The notes under the pieces were generated by a model that made no database searches, was not told the origin of the DNA, and saw nothing but the letters and a program-made list of their open reading frames with translations. A program made the translations under genes and the position numbers. 64,000 nucleotides of DNA from Syncephalastrum monosporum B8922. Its lineage: Eukaryota; Mucoromycota; Mucoromycetes; Mucorales; Syncephalastraceae. The stretch's first letter is position 1. The number at the start of each line of letters is the position of its first letter. The stretch is taken from contig JNEN01001243.1 in the NCBI GenBank assembly GCA_000697355.1, positions 62,001 through 126,000 on the forward strand, in the 5' to 3' direction. Below, one piece after another: positions 45,973 to 55,842 of the stretch.

Positions 45973-48828
45973 TTATTCTGGTCGGCCCCGCTGCGGCCGT
46001 TTATGCTGTTGAGGCGAATCATGCTGGATCACGTCAAACTCGTACTGATTTTCATCCTGGTTCGGTACGCCCGTGTATCCCCTGCTGCGCCGCTGAGTAT
46101 ACCGTTTAATGAGATAGACGCACCCGACTGCACCGACGAGGACCAGCAGGACTGCGACCACGCGCGCAAAGAAGCTGCGATGGTCATCCTGATGCTCTTC
46201 GATGGGCCAAGCAAAGCTTGGCGTTTTGCTCTCCGTCTCTGCGCTCGACTTTTCGTCTTGAGGCTTGCTATCTGACGCAGGGGAGGAAGGTGTTACTGTC
46301 TGCCCATCCAGCGAACCTGTCAGCTCAGCCAGAGGCGTCTCTTGAGCCAAATCAGACGGTGGAGGGAGCGGCTCTTCCGTTTCGTCGAGCATCGCCTCTT
46401 CGGGTGTCTGCTCCTCCTGCGGGGCAGATACGGGTATATGGATCGGCGTGCCCTCGAATCCGTCCGCCATTTCGCCCCAGAGCGTCAGCGTCCAATTGAT
46501 GAAATAGCCTGAGAATTGCGGATTCTTGGCGTCCACGACGCGGAGAGTCCAGTTCCCGACAGGATTCTCGCCCCTAGTGGACAGCAGGATCAGCGATTGA
46601 AGGCTACCCCATTTTCCTTTTCCTTTTTCTTTTGAGCTTACCAGTGCTTCACGCTCATGAACGTCCAATCCTTGAAGCCCTCCGTGCTAGTGTCAAATTT
46701 GCGCGGAGCTCCGAGCTGGCTCACGACCGCGCTGGGGCTCTCGAGGAGGGTCTCGAGATCGCCCCGCCGCCCATGCTCAATGTTCACCGTGGCTGTCACG
46801 TGCTCAAGGCGCCCCAGGCCCGCCGCGTCCAGCATGGCCTGCGTGACCATGATCGTATGGGTCAAGGCCTTGCTCTTGTCAAGCACAGTCTCTGTCGTCA
46901 GGTCCGGAATCGCCTGTTTTTCCTCGCCGTGGGAGCCAGCCAGTTGCAGGTAGGTCTGAGGCCGGACGCTTTGGAAGGTCTTGGCAGCTTCGACGATGGC
47001 GTACGCGTCGAGCTTGCCAAAGCCAAATTTGTGGTTATACATGCGCCCAGACGGTAGCGTGGCCCAATCGGTGTCCTCGATCGAGATGGGCAGGGCAGTT
47101 TCTACGCACAAGTACTGCATGTCGCGCCACGTCAGGTCGGGCCGGACAGAGAGCACGAGGGCAAAAACACCAGCGGCGAGCGGCGCAGCGGCCGACGTGC
47201 CGCCGTGTCGCTCAGAACAGGTACGCTCGCCCACGTCGGTCGTGTACTAGACACTTTGCGTCAGGCAACCCACCCATTTCTCCTCTTTCCCTCACTTTTC
47301 CTTGTCTTCCAGATGCACTTACGATATGTCCACCGCTTCCACTCGAGTAGGTGACGACGAGCTGGGCCGAACACCGCTCGGCATAGTAAGGGTGGTTGCC
47401 CATCCTGTCAATCGCACCTACCGTGATGGTGTACATGCTGTTGGTATAGCCATCAAAGTTGCAATTGTCGTCGTTGGCGCCGCCGTTGCCCGATGCAAAG
47501 ACAAAGATAGTGCCAGTGCCGTTACGTCCGTTCTGAATGCCATTCTTGATCGCATCCAGGACAATTCCCTGCGGTGCTTCGGCGACTTCGCCCAAGTCGG
47601 GCGGGCCCCACGAGCACGAGTAGATGTGATTTTGCTGATAGGCGTAGTTGAGTGCTTCTGCCTCGTCGGCGTCTGTGATGTCTTCGGAGAGGATCCGAAT
47701 GCCTGAACGGTACGTCAGGTGAGACAGGGATTTTGCATGACATGGTACTTCTTCTCCTTTACCTGCGACCTTGGCCTCATAGGCGACACCAACACCACAC
47801 ACGTCATTGCGTGCTGCAGCAATTTCACCGGCGCAGCGCGTGCCGTGGTTGTCATCCTCAAGCTTGGGTTTGGGTAGTGCAGTCCGTGCATTGAAATCGT
47901 ACGAGCCTTCGGCAAACTATAAATATAAATAATCATCTTTTTGTGTTATCCCACGCGCCAAAACAATTTCAATTGACATGTGCGATACTTGCAAAGTTGT
48001 CAGCGAGGTCTTGGCTGTCCATGTCCAGCCCATCGTCCAGAATGGCGACGACGACGTTGCGGCCGGTGATGCCTTGGGCCCAGACATCGGTCACGTTGAT
48101 ATCGTTCCCGCGTTGCTTTGGATTGACCTGGACAACACATGAGTCTTCGAAGCGCATTGGGCGGGGTTCCCACGTTTCCATACCAGATGCCATTGGTACT
48201 CGAACCCGGGGTCCTGAATGCCAAGCACATCGCGCAAGGCTTGAAAGCCGCCAGGGCTGTCCATCAGCGCGGCTGCACCGATGAACTCCTGGTTCAACTG
48301 GGCCTCTTGCTGGATGTTCTCAAACAGAGGCGGCTCCAAGCTGGCTTCTTGTCGGCGCTCGACTGCAGGATTCGTGTGGGGCGTCGCGCGTTTATACAGC
48401 CTCCGCCTCGGTCCCTGCCGATCCAGCCGCTCTACCTTGGACAGCAAGCTCCGTTTTGCCTGGGACGACTGCCGGAGTGCATCGAAGCGCGCTTGGAGCT
48501 GCCTGACAGCCTCATCGTGGGTGTTCCCCTCGTCATCGTCGTCATCGTCGCTGCCATTGTCGTTGGAGCGACGTTGGAGCGATCGTGGAATGCTGATCCA
48601 GTAGTACTGAGACAGTTGGCCCACCGGACCCTCTAGCCGAGCGCCTAGTTCGGAAGCGACGGCCGCCACCGCGTCTCGGTCCCCGTCGGGCGTGTAGAGT
48701 GTGAAATAATGGCGTCGGGCATGATCGCGTGTCCAGCGCGGTGCGGCATCGGATGGCTGTACTGCTGGAAGGTGTGCAAGTGCAAGAGAAGCAAAGAGCA
48801 GGAGCAGCAGTGTCAGTAGAAACCGCAT
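45973..48828 (-). CDS. KEX2: Kexin, subtilisin-like proprotein convertase
   Basis: Golgi serine protease that cuts secretory proproteins after paired basic residues. Exons 48828-48184, 48127-47993, 47916-47763, 47702-47323, 47246-46642 and 46573-45973 give 839 residues. Order: signal peptide (MRFLLTLLLLLFASLALA), prodomain with an autocleavage candidate RRRLYKR near residue 155, and the S8 domain. Its catalytic triad is visible as VVAILDDGLD (Asp), DDNHGTRCAGEIAA (His) and HGGTSAAAPLAAGV (Ser); FVFASGNGG supplies the oxyanion asparagine. A P-domain follows (HVTATVNIEHGRRGDL, then GNWTLRVVD). An acidic Pro/Thr linker, one membrane helix (VVAVLLVLVGAVGCVYLI) and a basic cytosolic tail ending RPQRGRPE complete it. 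Intron 2 (47992-47917) begins with GC rather than GT; using it restores DNFFAEGSYDF against the yeast DNFCAEGSWDF. Confidence 0.95.
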
Positions 48829-49893
48829 ATATGAGTGTATGAGTGTATGAGTGTACGTGTATATCTGTGTGTAGGTCACAAAGGGAGTAAACACAAGAAG
48901 AAGAGAGAAGAGATGTCCTCTTTCGCTTCATTCACGCACTCTCTTTCTGTGAGTCTATCACGGCTCTCCCACCAAGGCAACCCCGACTTGACCTTGGTGA
49001 TTACCATATAGGGTAACCCTGCATTGGGACAACATATTTTCTGTCATCCATCAGCATTCGCTCTTGGGCAGACACGTTCTTTGAGATATAAGAACATGGG
49101 GTTCCGTAACTACGTAATTACATAAGCAGGACACTGGAAACCCGAATCAGTCCCCCGTCAGGGCGTCTATACAGTACAGTATATCGGACTCCTCTTGGTT
49201 CCAGGGACAGGCCCAGTTATATGAAGGAATCAAAAGAAAAGTGGATGGGAATAGGCAGCAGCAAACAGAATCCAGATGCAATAATCTCCTTGAGTGACCC
49301 GGTTTTGTTAATGATTGAACACTGTAGCTCTTCTACTATGAATGGAAAAAGAGCCGAACGCACCTATCAGGACATATTGCTAATATCCCTAAATATCTCA
49401 CGCTGAAGGTGGAAAAGCTCAAAGCAAGGGTGTTAATATCATGCCATCTTCCCGCACACGCGAAGCGTAACGAGGCTTAGGGACCTGGCCCATCAAGCGG
49501 TGTGGAACGGACCAGAGTAAGCGAATGTTGAGTGGAACCCATAGTCGAAGGCGAGGGGGATTATTCAGAGCCGTACAGTAATCAGGGTGTCACTCTTAGA
49601 CGAAGCGAAGCGAATTCACCGCCATGTATATAATAATATGTTCTGTAGGCTGTCCCCACCGGCGAATCCTACGCAGCCAGGCAAAATTTTCGCCGTCGGG
49701 CTATCAGGTCGTATATCTCAGTTTCACTCCTTTCTCGCTCTTTCTTTGCTATTCTTCCTGTCCGCTTCCTCTCTCTTCCTCTCTCTTCCTCTTTCTCCAT
49801 TTGTGTTTTCCTAGCATAGGTGGTCGGTGGCCGGGACAAGCCGACAACACCCTTCATAGGCATGCGTAACGCGCCAAATCTGGCCAACGCGCC

Positions 49894-49995
49894 ATGAGCG
49901 CGTATCGACGACCCCGGCTTCGGCCGCTTAGGTATGTAGAGAAATCGAAGTGTAGCCCACGAGAACTGATTTCGTTCCGAAATTGCGTAGGCTAG
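49894..49995 (+). repeat. Hairpin repeat, copy 1 (Helitron-3'-end-like)
   Basis: The last ~45 bp read CCACGAGAACTGATTTCG, then TTC, CGAAATT and finally CGTAGGCTAGTTAG. ATTTCG and CGAAAT form a perfect six-base-pair hairpin with a three-base loop. Eight bases later comes CTAG followed by T, the arrangement of a Helitron 3' terminus. The whole interval is also an open frame of 33 codons that ends in the tail SPRELISFRNCVG, shared with copy 2. Whether the conservation is at the DNA or protein level is unresolved. Confidence 0.5.
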
Positions 49996-50118
49996 TTAGG
50001 TGAATATGAATATACGAATGTATATATATATATATCTATATAATATATATCTATATAATAAAAAAAAAGAGTGCGTCTAACTCCGCTAACTCGACTTATA
50101 ACTAATTACGTAAGCAGG

Positions 50119-50137
50119 CCCGGGTTCAATTCCCGGG
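50119..50137 (+). other. tRNA-like T-arm (B-box-like) in a repeated segment
   Basis: CCCGGG TTCAATT CCCGGG forms a perfect stem with a seven-base loop that matches a tRNA T-arm and Pol III B-box. No matching acceptor stem lies upstream, so it is not an intact tRNA. The preceding TAATTACGTAAGCAGG (50103-50118) recurs with one change at 49115-49130, and CAGGGYGTCT follows in both. It may be a fragment of a tRNA-derived SINE. Confidence 0.3.
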
Positions 50138-50182
50138 CAGGGTGTCTGCCAAAGTGGATCACTTTGAGCTGTGAACGGTACC

Positions 50183-50409
50183 TGACGTCAATCTTCATCA
50201 AGGTATCTTACCCGTGTTCTTCGGTAAATGTGAACCGCGTGATGGTAAAGTAATCCAATGAATCCTCTGAAACGCGAAAGATACCTGACGTCAATACCTG
50301 TCAGGGACCATATCTTTGAGCTCTTTTTCCCCATTGGTAAAACGTGGATTGCGTGATAGCTTGGTTAGCCAATGGAACCTATGAAACTTGGAAAAAAAGC
50401 TCGACGTCA
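50183..50409 (+). promoter_or_regulatory. Three degenerate repeats with CRE-like (TGACGTCA) and CCAAT motifs
   Basis: TGACGTCAAT at 50183 and 50286 and CGACGTCAAT at 50402 start degenerate direct repeats of about 103 and 116 bp. Shared inner words are GCGTGAT, CCAATG and TGAAAC; units 2 and 3 also share CCTGTCAGG, TATCTTT and CCATTGG. TGACGTCA is the consensus of ATF/CREB-type bZIP factors and CCAAT is the NF-Y/Hap site. A TATA-like CATAAAAGG near 50503 lies downstream, so the array may drive a plus-strand transcript. Confidence 0.5.
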
Positions 50410-51036
50410 ATCCCTGTCAGGTCCTTATCTTTTACTTCTCCTTTCCCATTGGCGCAGCCGGCCCGTGTTCTTGCATGAATATCGATTGACACGCGCTCTT
50501 TCTCATAAAAGGTCTTTTGTTTTCTCTCACGTCTACTTTTCTTCTTCTTCTTCTTTACCCTGGTCAAGTCATCCTGCTGGCAAGTACATACGAAAGGATT
50601 CTGATTACAAGTATAAACTAATAAGAAGTGCTACATAGACCACTGCATTCCCATAAGACCCTCTGCCACCGGTTGCCCGCCCCCTACTGCACCGGTGTGC
50701 ATGATAGTAAGTTCTCGCGTCAATAGCACATGGTCTTGAACACCATTAACCTCCTTCTGAATGTATACTTAGCTTGCCGTCTTCTTGCTCGCCTCTCCTC
50801 CTGTCTTCTCTTCCGCTCGCACCTCTTCCACCTCCTTTCCGCTTGCTGTCCTCCCATCAGAGGTTTTTTTTCCGCTTTTTCCTCTGCCCGTAAGTGAAAC
50901 AGATTCAGGTCTATGCAATGAATATGAGACATTAACGCACGTTTCAGTTCCGCTCCTTTCTCGCGTCCCCTTTGCGTCTCTTCCTCTCCGCCTCCTCTGC
51001 CTTTCTTCTTTCCCGCTTGCGACCCACTAGCCGGCG

Positions 51037-51278
51037 ATGGTGGCCACCGTTGAAAACAACTCCATAGACATCGCCTCTGCGCCAAATGTCTGCTCCCCGC
51101 CCACCGGTAAGTGTTTTGCAACTGGGTAATGCGCCACTGTGACTCAAACGTGTATTCAGCTCAGGTGAGGCGGCGGCCGCGCGCCGTGAGCGCGCATCAA
51201 CGACCCCACGCCGGTATGTATATTAAAATGAAGGATAGTCCACGAGAACTGATTTCGGAACGAAATTTCGTAGGCTAG
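51037..51278 (+). CDS. Possible 62-residue two-exon ORF ending in the hairpin repeat
   Basis: ATG at 51037, exon 51037-51106, a clean GTAAGT...TTCAG intron, and exon 51160-51278 give 62 residues in one frame. The product starts MVATVENNSIDIASAPNVC and ends SPRELISERNFVG. The last part parallels the ORF at 49894-49995. It lies downstream of a CT-rich leader and the CRE-like repeats. There are no known domains, and the conserved tail coincides with the hairpin repeat, so this could be accidental coding across a mobile-element end. Confidence 0.3.
51180..51278 (+). repeat. Hairpin repeat, copy 2 (Helitron-3'-end-like)
   Basis: Matches copy 1 in GAGCGCG...ACGACCCC and, near-identically, in CCACGAGAACTGATTTCG ... 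CGAAATT.CGTAGGCTAGTTAG. The hairpin loop is GAA here and TTC in copy 1. ATTTCG-GAA-CGAAAT is the exact reverse complement of ATTTCG-TTC-CGAAAT, so the hairpin is inverted between otherwise co-oriented copies. Identity stops just after CTAGTTAG. Confidence 0.55.
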
Positions 51279-51525
51279 TTAGCTAGAAGAATTTTTACTG
51301 GCTGTTGATCTGTAGAATACATTACATATACGGAAAAGCAAAAGAAGAGGAGGAGACAGGAAACGGAAAAAAGAGAAACTGAACAGTTGGACGGCAAGCA
51401 TGTCTACGCAGTGACGCAAAGAGACAAGAGAAGAAGAGAGAGAAGAAGAAGGGAGAACGAGACAGAGAACGCGAGAGAAAGTAAATATCAGTGGTGGCAG
51501 AAGGGTATAAATAAAGCGGTTAAGT

Positions 51526-53397
51526 TCATGAGGACGGCTGCGCGTCAGGATGGGTGTTTGCGGTCGTGGTAGAGTGGCTAAAATGATGAGGATAACGGAT
51601 GGTCGCGTGCGCCAGGGAGGCTGACTGCGCATGTTGCAGGCGCTGTCGCATGCGAGTTTTGATCTGCTGGCGCTGCTTCGCGAGCCGTTGGAGGCGGTGG
51701 AAAAGTGTCTGGCGGTCTTGCTCAAACTCGAGTGCACGCACTTTTTGCCAGCCTGCGTGCTTGGGGCAGCGCGTGAGCTGGCATACAAAGGAGACGGGCG
51801 GGTCAACGCAATCCAGCTCGCCATTGTGCACTCCCCGCACCCTGGCCCAGGTCGCATCCGACCAGATCAGTCGAGAGTCGAAGCCGCAGACCTCCGGGTG
51901 GGTTTCGGTCGCGTGCTTGAGGAAGGCGAGCTTCCTATCCATGACCTCGATCTGGCTCACCAGGAGCCGTTTCTCTTGCCGCAGCTGCACGAGCCTGTCA
52001 TGGTCTTCGCGGTGAGATGCGGTGTTGATCTGGCTCCGCTGCTGGCGTTGGGCAGTGAGTTCGGGTACAACAGGTGGCAGAGGGTCAGTGGCGGATGAAG
52101 CAGAAGACAACGAGGAGATGCTGGCGCGGTGCTTCATTTCTGAAAGCTCTAGCCTGGCTCGAGCCACCTGCAGACCGCATGCATCGTCGCAGTACTTTGA
52201 GATAAATCCCTGGTGCGTACTTGACCGTGCTGCTCTCTGACAGGCAGGATTCGCGCATTTCGGTTTCCATGACGTTCCCTTTCCTGTCACTGCCCCCAAA
52301 TGAGTCAGGACACACCCATGGAACGGATAGAAGCGAGTAAAAAAAAAATAGAGACAGCGCTTACCTTTGGCACAGTCGCGGCAGAAATAAAGATCGATGA
52401 ATTCGCCTTCTTTTTCACTGATACCGATGCATTCGCCGTGGAACCAGTTATCGCAGCGGTCGCAGGCGATCATGAAGCGCGGAGCGTCGTAAGGTTTCTG
52501 ACAAATGCAGTATAATTCGTCCCTAAACGCCGCACTCCGTCTTGCATTGCCTCGCCGACCGCGCGCTGAAGAAGCTCCGCGGGAGCCTGTTCCTGCGGGC
52601 CTGCCGCGCTTCGTCTTTTTAGCCGGAGGCTGTCCATGGTATATTGTAAGTGCTAGGTCGACATTAAAACACCGGAATACTAGACAGGCTTACCCGGTCA
52701 TCTTCAGCCCACGACGGGCGGCGTGTCATCCCAATCGACGCTTCGGACTCGTCTGTTTCGTCATAATGCGTGGACGGCTTGGTCGGCTTTTTTAGCAGAG
52801 AGGGAGGCAGTGATGCTGCTGATGCTGTTGTTGTTGTTGCTGCTGTCGTTGTTGTTGTTGTGGTGGTGGTGGTGGTAGCGGGTGGTGGGGGTATGGAAGC
52901 AGCCAATTTGCCTTTTGCCATCCAGTGATGGAACTTCTTCAGGGATGGCGGAAGTTTAGGATCGGGCTTCTGTCTGAGGAGCGGGTTCATCTCAAGGTGC
53001 AGGCGCTGGGCGGACTGAGCGGACGAGTCGTCGTCTGTCTCGGTGGTGGCGCCACTCTCTGGGCTGCTCCTGGGCGAGTGTTCAGACGGGAGCGGGCGGG
53101 CAGGGAGAGATGACGGCGGAGGAGGGTGGTCATAGTCGGCGATCGGTTGCTTTGCATCGTGCGAGCTGGTAGGCGTGGGCGGGTAGGAGAGGCGTCTCCC
53201 TTTCTCTTGCGACGCAGCCGGCAGAGAAGGCAGAGGAGGCAGAGAAGGCTGGGCCTGGGATGGCGGCGGGCGTTGGACGGACGAAGGCGAATGGAACTTG
53301 GAGGAGACCGCCTGCTTTTTGGGCGGAACACTGATGCGTTTCCGCAAAGGCAGATGCTTCGTGTGTGAAGCAACCGGATGGGCCGTGGCAGGTGCTT

Positions 53398-53436
<39 letters not shown>

Positions 53437-53611
53437 AAGGTGCTGTGGATTTCACTATCGGATGGAGTGTGGCCGTGGCCAAAGGACCTGCCGTTTATAA
53501 TTGAATGAGTCCATCATTCTCTCCCGCTTTTTTATTCTCTGTTCTCTCTCTACCTTGTGCGGGCTTTTTCTCTTCAGCTGCGGACGATTCTCCAGAGTCG
53601 GGATGACGCAT
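51526..53611 (-). CDS. PHD-finger protein of Spp1/CFP1 type (Set1-COMPASS subunit)
   Basis: Probable chromatin reader that binds H3K4 methyl marks and anchors the Set1 methyltransferase. Exons 53611-53554, 53487-52694, 52629-52365 and 52283-51526 give 624 residues. The N-terminal ~285 residues are disordered, with alanine, proline and threonine runs. An AT-hook-like KKTKRGRPAG precedes the PHD finger: ELYCICQKPYD, MIACDRCDNWFHGECIG, YFCRDCAKG. Next comes the CFP1/Spp1 cysteine block CANPACQRAARSS with SKYCDDACG, then a coiled coil and the C-terminal VCGFDSRLIWSDATWARVRG, FVCQLTRCPKHAGWQKVRALEF domain found in CFP1. No animal-style CXXC domain is seen. The start at 53611 (MRHPDSGESSA) is supported by a short first intron; the long second exon has no in-frame ATG at its beginning. 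Confidence 0.85.
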
Positions 53612-54769
53612 GTAAAGTGGACAACGTTATGCTTCCCCTTTGACCAATGCAAACAGGGATGAACAAGGTAACCGGAGGATATCCTTTCGATGTATATTGG
53701 AAGAACTAAGAGGACCAAAGGCGAAATGATAATAATAAAAAAAAGCCTAAAGTGTGCGACACCTCCAGGCTGGACTCATCACTTTCGCTCTTCCACAATT
53801 TTAGACCAATCACGCCTTTCCTCGGCCTTCTGCATATTTGGCATTTTTTGTTTCCTCGCTTTCGTTTCCTCTCTCGCTCACTCTCTCTTCATGGCGTCAT
53901 TTTATACAAGCAGAAGAATCCCCGTCTGTCTCGTCACACAGACTTACCCTACCAAGCCTGCTATAAAAGACCTATGATATGATATGGGCGAGCTGTCGTT
54001 TTCTTTCATCATTCGCTACGGTCGTGTCTGGTTAGAGAGCAAATAAGAATGCGTGCATCCAGATGCAAGGAGTAATATAATAAGTGCATGATTCAGAATC
54101 GAGGGCGTAAACAGAGCTATTACCTTACTGTTGTTTTAGTTTCCAGGAAGAAAGGCATTGCGTCGTGCAATGGCACCGACCATCTCTATTTGCCATCTCC
54201 CACGAGAGCGACCTGGTCACGACATAATACAAGCGCGCACTTAGCACACACGCGGTGACGCTACAAAAGAGAGAAAAAAAAACATAAATAATAACTATAC
54301 AGGGAGAACAGGGCTGTGTCGTTGAGCTAGAAAGGGTGATTCCATGAATGGACCCAAAAGAATAAGAAGCTTGAGACACAAATTATGGGTCGTTGCACGC
54401 ATCGGCGCCGCCGTTCTCATTCGTCAATTATTTTGCATACGGTATACAGAGGCAGAAAGCATTTCCCGTAGGACAAGACCTTTTGCGTTGCACGCGAAAG
54501 GCCGATCGCACGCCATCCTATTATATTGCCATTCCTCCCGCCCCTAATCTTTCTCTGTCGCTCTCTCTGTCTGTCTGGTTTTGTCTCTTCTTTATCATAA
54601 ACAAGGAATTCTTTTGTACCCCCAAGAATTTCGCCTCTTTATTTAAAACCTCTCCCCCCAGTTCTCCTTTTTTTTTTTTTTCTTGGTTCGATGCTTGCGG
54701 GGGCACAGGTCATGCAGCCATGCGAGAAATAAAAAAATCATCCTACTGCGGTCGTCCCATCGTGCCGAG
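53612..54769. other. Divergent intergenic region
   Basis: Upstream of the Spp1-like gene (minus) and the CCHC protein (plus). CT-rich tracts at 53860-53900 and 54550-54690. No gene was recognised. Confidence 0.5.
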
Positions 54770-54777
54770 TATATAAA
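54770..54777 (+). promoter_or_regulatory. TATA box of the CCHC microprotein gene
   Basis: TATATAAA 93 bp before the start codon, with a pyrimidine-rich leader between. It supports real transcription of the very small gene that follows. Confidence 0.55.
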
Positions 54778-54869
54778 TGATGCGGTTGGATTCGCCCTTC
54801 TGTTCAATTTCTTATCAGACAGCACTCGCACTTCTTTTTCTTCTCCTTCCCATCGCTTCCATTAACACC

Positions 54870-55092
54870 ATGTCAGACGGTCGATGCATTCACTGTGGCG
54901 AAAAGGGTCACTACTCCATGTAAGCTAAAGTGCATCGGCTGACGCATCTTTATATTTATCATTGTACTGCACAGGATGTGCCCAAGGAAACCCAGCCCAT
55001 GCTGGATGCCAGAGTCCTTATCACAGCAGCAAACACAGCAACAGCCGAAAGCGCACACCTCAAAAGGTCAACCGAAAAAGACTCGTCGCTAG
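54870..55092 (+). CDS. 55-residue CCHC zinc-knuckle protein
   Basis: Two exons, 54870-54919 and 54975-55092, give 55 residues. The N-terminus holds one zinc knuckle, CIHCGEKGHYSMMC, with perfect C-X2-C-X4-H-X4-C spacing that is completed only after splicing (the last cysteine comes from exon 2). The tail is Gln-rich and basic (SQQQTQQQ, GQPKKTRR). It has a TATA box, a good start context (ACCATG) and a GT-AG intron in frame. Zinc knuckles bind single-stranded RNA or DNA, so a nucleic-acid role is likely. No retrotransposon gag or pol sequence lies near it. It is small enough to be missed by automatic annotation. Confidence 0.65.
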
Positions 55093-55620
55093 TCCACATC
55101 AGTATGACAAACCTTCGCATTGGTCTCGTTCACACGCTTTACCCCACTCTTTCCTCGCGCCTGCTCTTGCCTTTGGTCTGGTGAATGATTTTGTGGGGGC
55201 TCCTATATATCCACCATTCCTCCTCATGCTACCCCCATTATATCACATTCCTCTCTGCCCTCGTACGCATCTATGTCTGTAGTATATACACTGTTCTCAT
55301 TACCCTTCTCACAGCGCGCTGGTATCCTTTTGGTTGGGCATCTTTGTAATTTACGTGTATCCCTCTGCACACAACAGACGTTGTCCTTCTCTTGTATGTA
55401 ATTTGCAATACATATCGTTATTTCCATTCCCACAGATATGATGTCAGTATTAATTACACTTCAATTGGTTGGACCCCGTGGCTTCCTCAGAGATAACACG
55501 TTAGTTCGGCCTGGGCCTATCCCGGTCGTCGCGTGGCCACTCCGCTGACGGAGGGGTTTATCATACTCCTCGGATAAATTACTATGAATAGCTCACCACG
55601 GGCAATGATACGAGAGTTTA

Positions 55621-55842
55621 CTAATCACATCCATTCAGAAGTACTACAGACGACCACTTTGCTAGTTCTCTATTTTTATATTCCACCTTATCTTTCAAGA
55701 TACAGGAGGTCGATGACGGCAGGGCCGCGCCGTCTGACATCGCCCCTGCTGACGTTGCCTCTTCATCTGGTGGGCTAACGTCAAGGATTACTCTGTTGTC
55801 GTATTTTATGATACAGAAAATTTGGGCGTCGTTATGAGCCAT
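55621..55842 (-). CDS. Weak hypothetical ORF, 73 codons
   Basis: The ATG sits in a strong context (CACCATGGC) and the frame begins MAHNDAQIFCIIKYDN, with a protein-like mix of hydrophobic and charged residues and a GC content above its surroundings. No family is recognised and no promoter or splice donor is obvious. It may be a real small gene, a truncated first exon, or chance. Confidence 0.2.
   Translation of the reverse strand: MAHNDAQIFCIIKYDNRVILDVSPPDEEATSAGAMSDGAALPSSTSCILKDKVEYKNRELAKWSSVVLLNGCD

Larger units (their letters stand above)
48829..51525. other. 2.7-kb intergenic region with repeats and regulatory motifs
   Basis: Lies upstream of kexin (minus) and downstream of the Spp1-like gene (minus). 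It contains the two hairpin-element copies (ends at 49995 and 51278), CRE-like direct repeats (50183-50409), a tRNA-like T-arm (50119-50137), a TA-rich tract at 50018-50060, and a CATAAAAGG TATA-like site near 50503 followed by a CT-rich leader. The purine-rich stretch at 51330-51490 is probably 3' UTR of the Spp1-like gene. There is no large coding sequence. Confidence 0.6.

Noticed and set aside
50119..50137. Functional tRNA gene
   Set aside because: The T-arm is perfect, but no matching acceptor stem, D-arm or anticodon arm can be folded upstream.
53612..53718. Alternative upstream start for the Spp1-like protein in another frame
   Set aside because: The frame cannot be spliced to the PHD exon without breaking it, whereas ATG at 53611 plus the first short intron gives a continuous protein.
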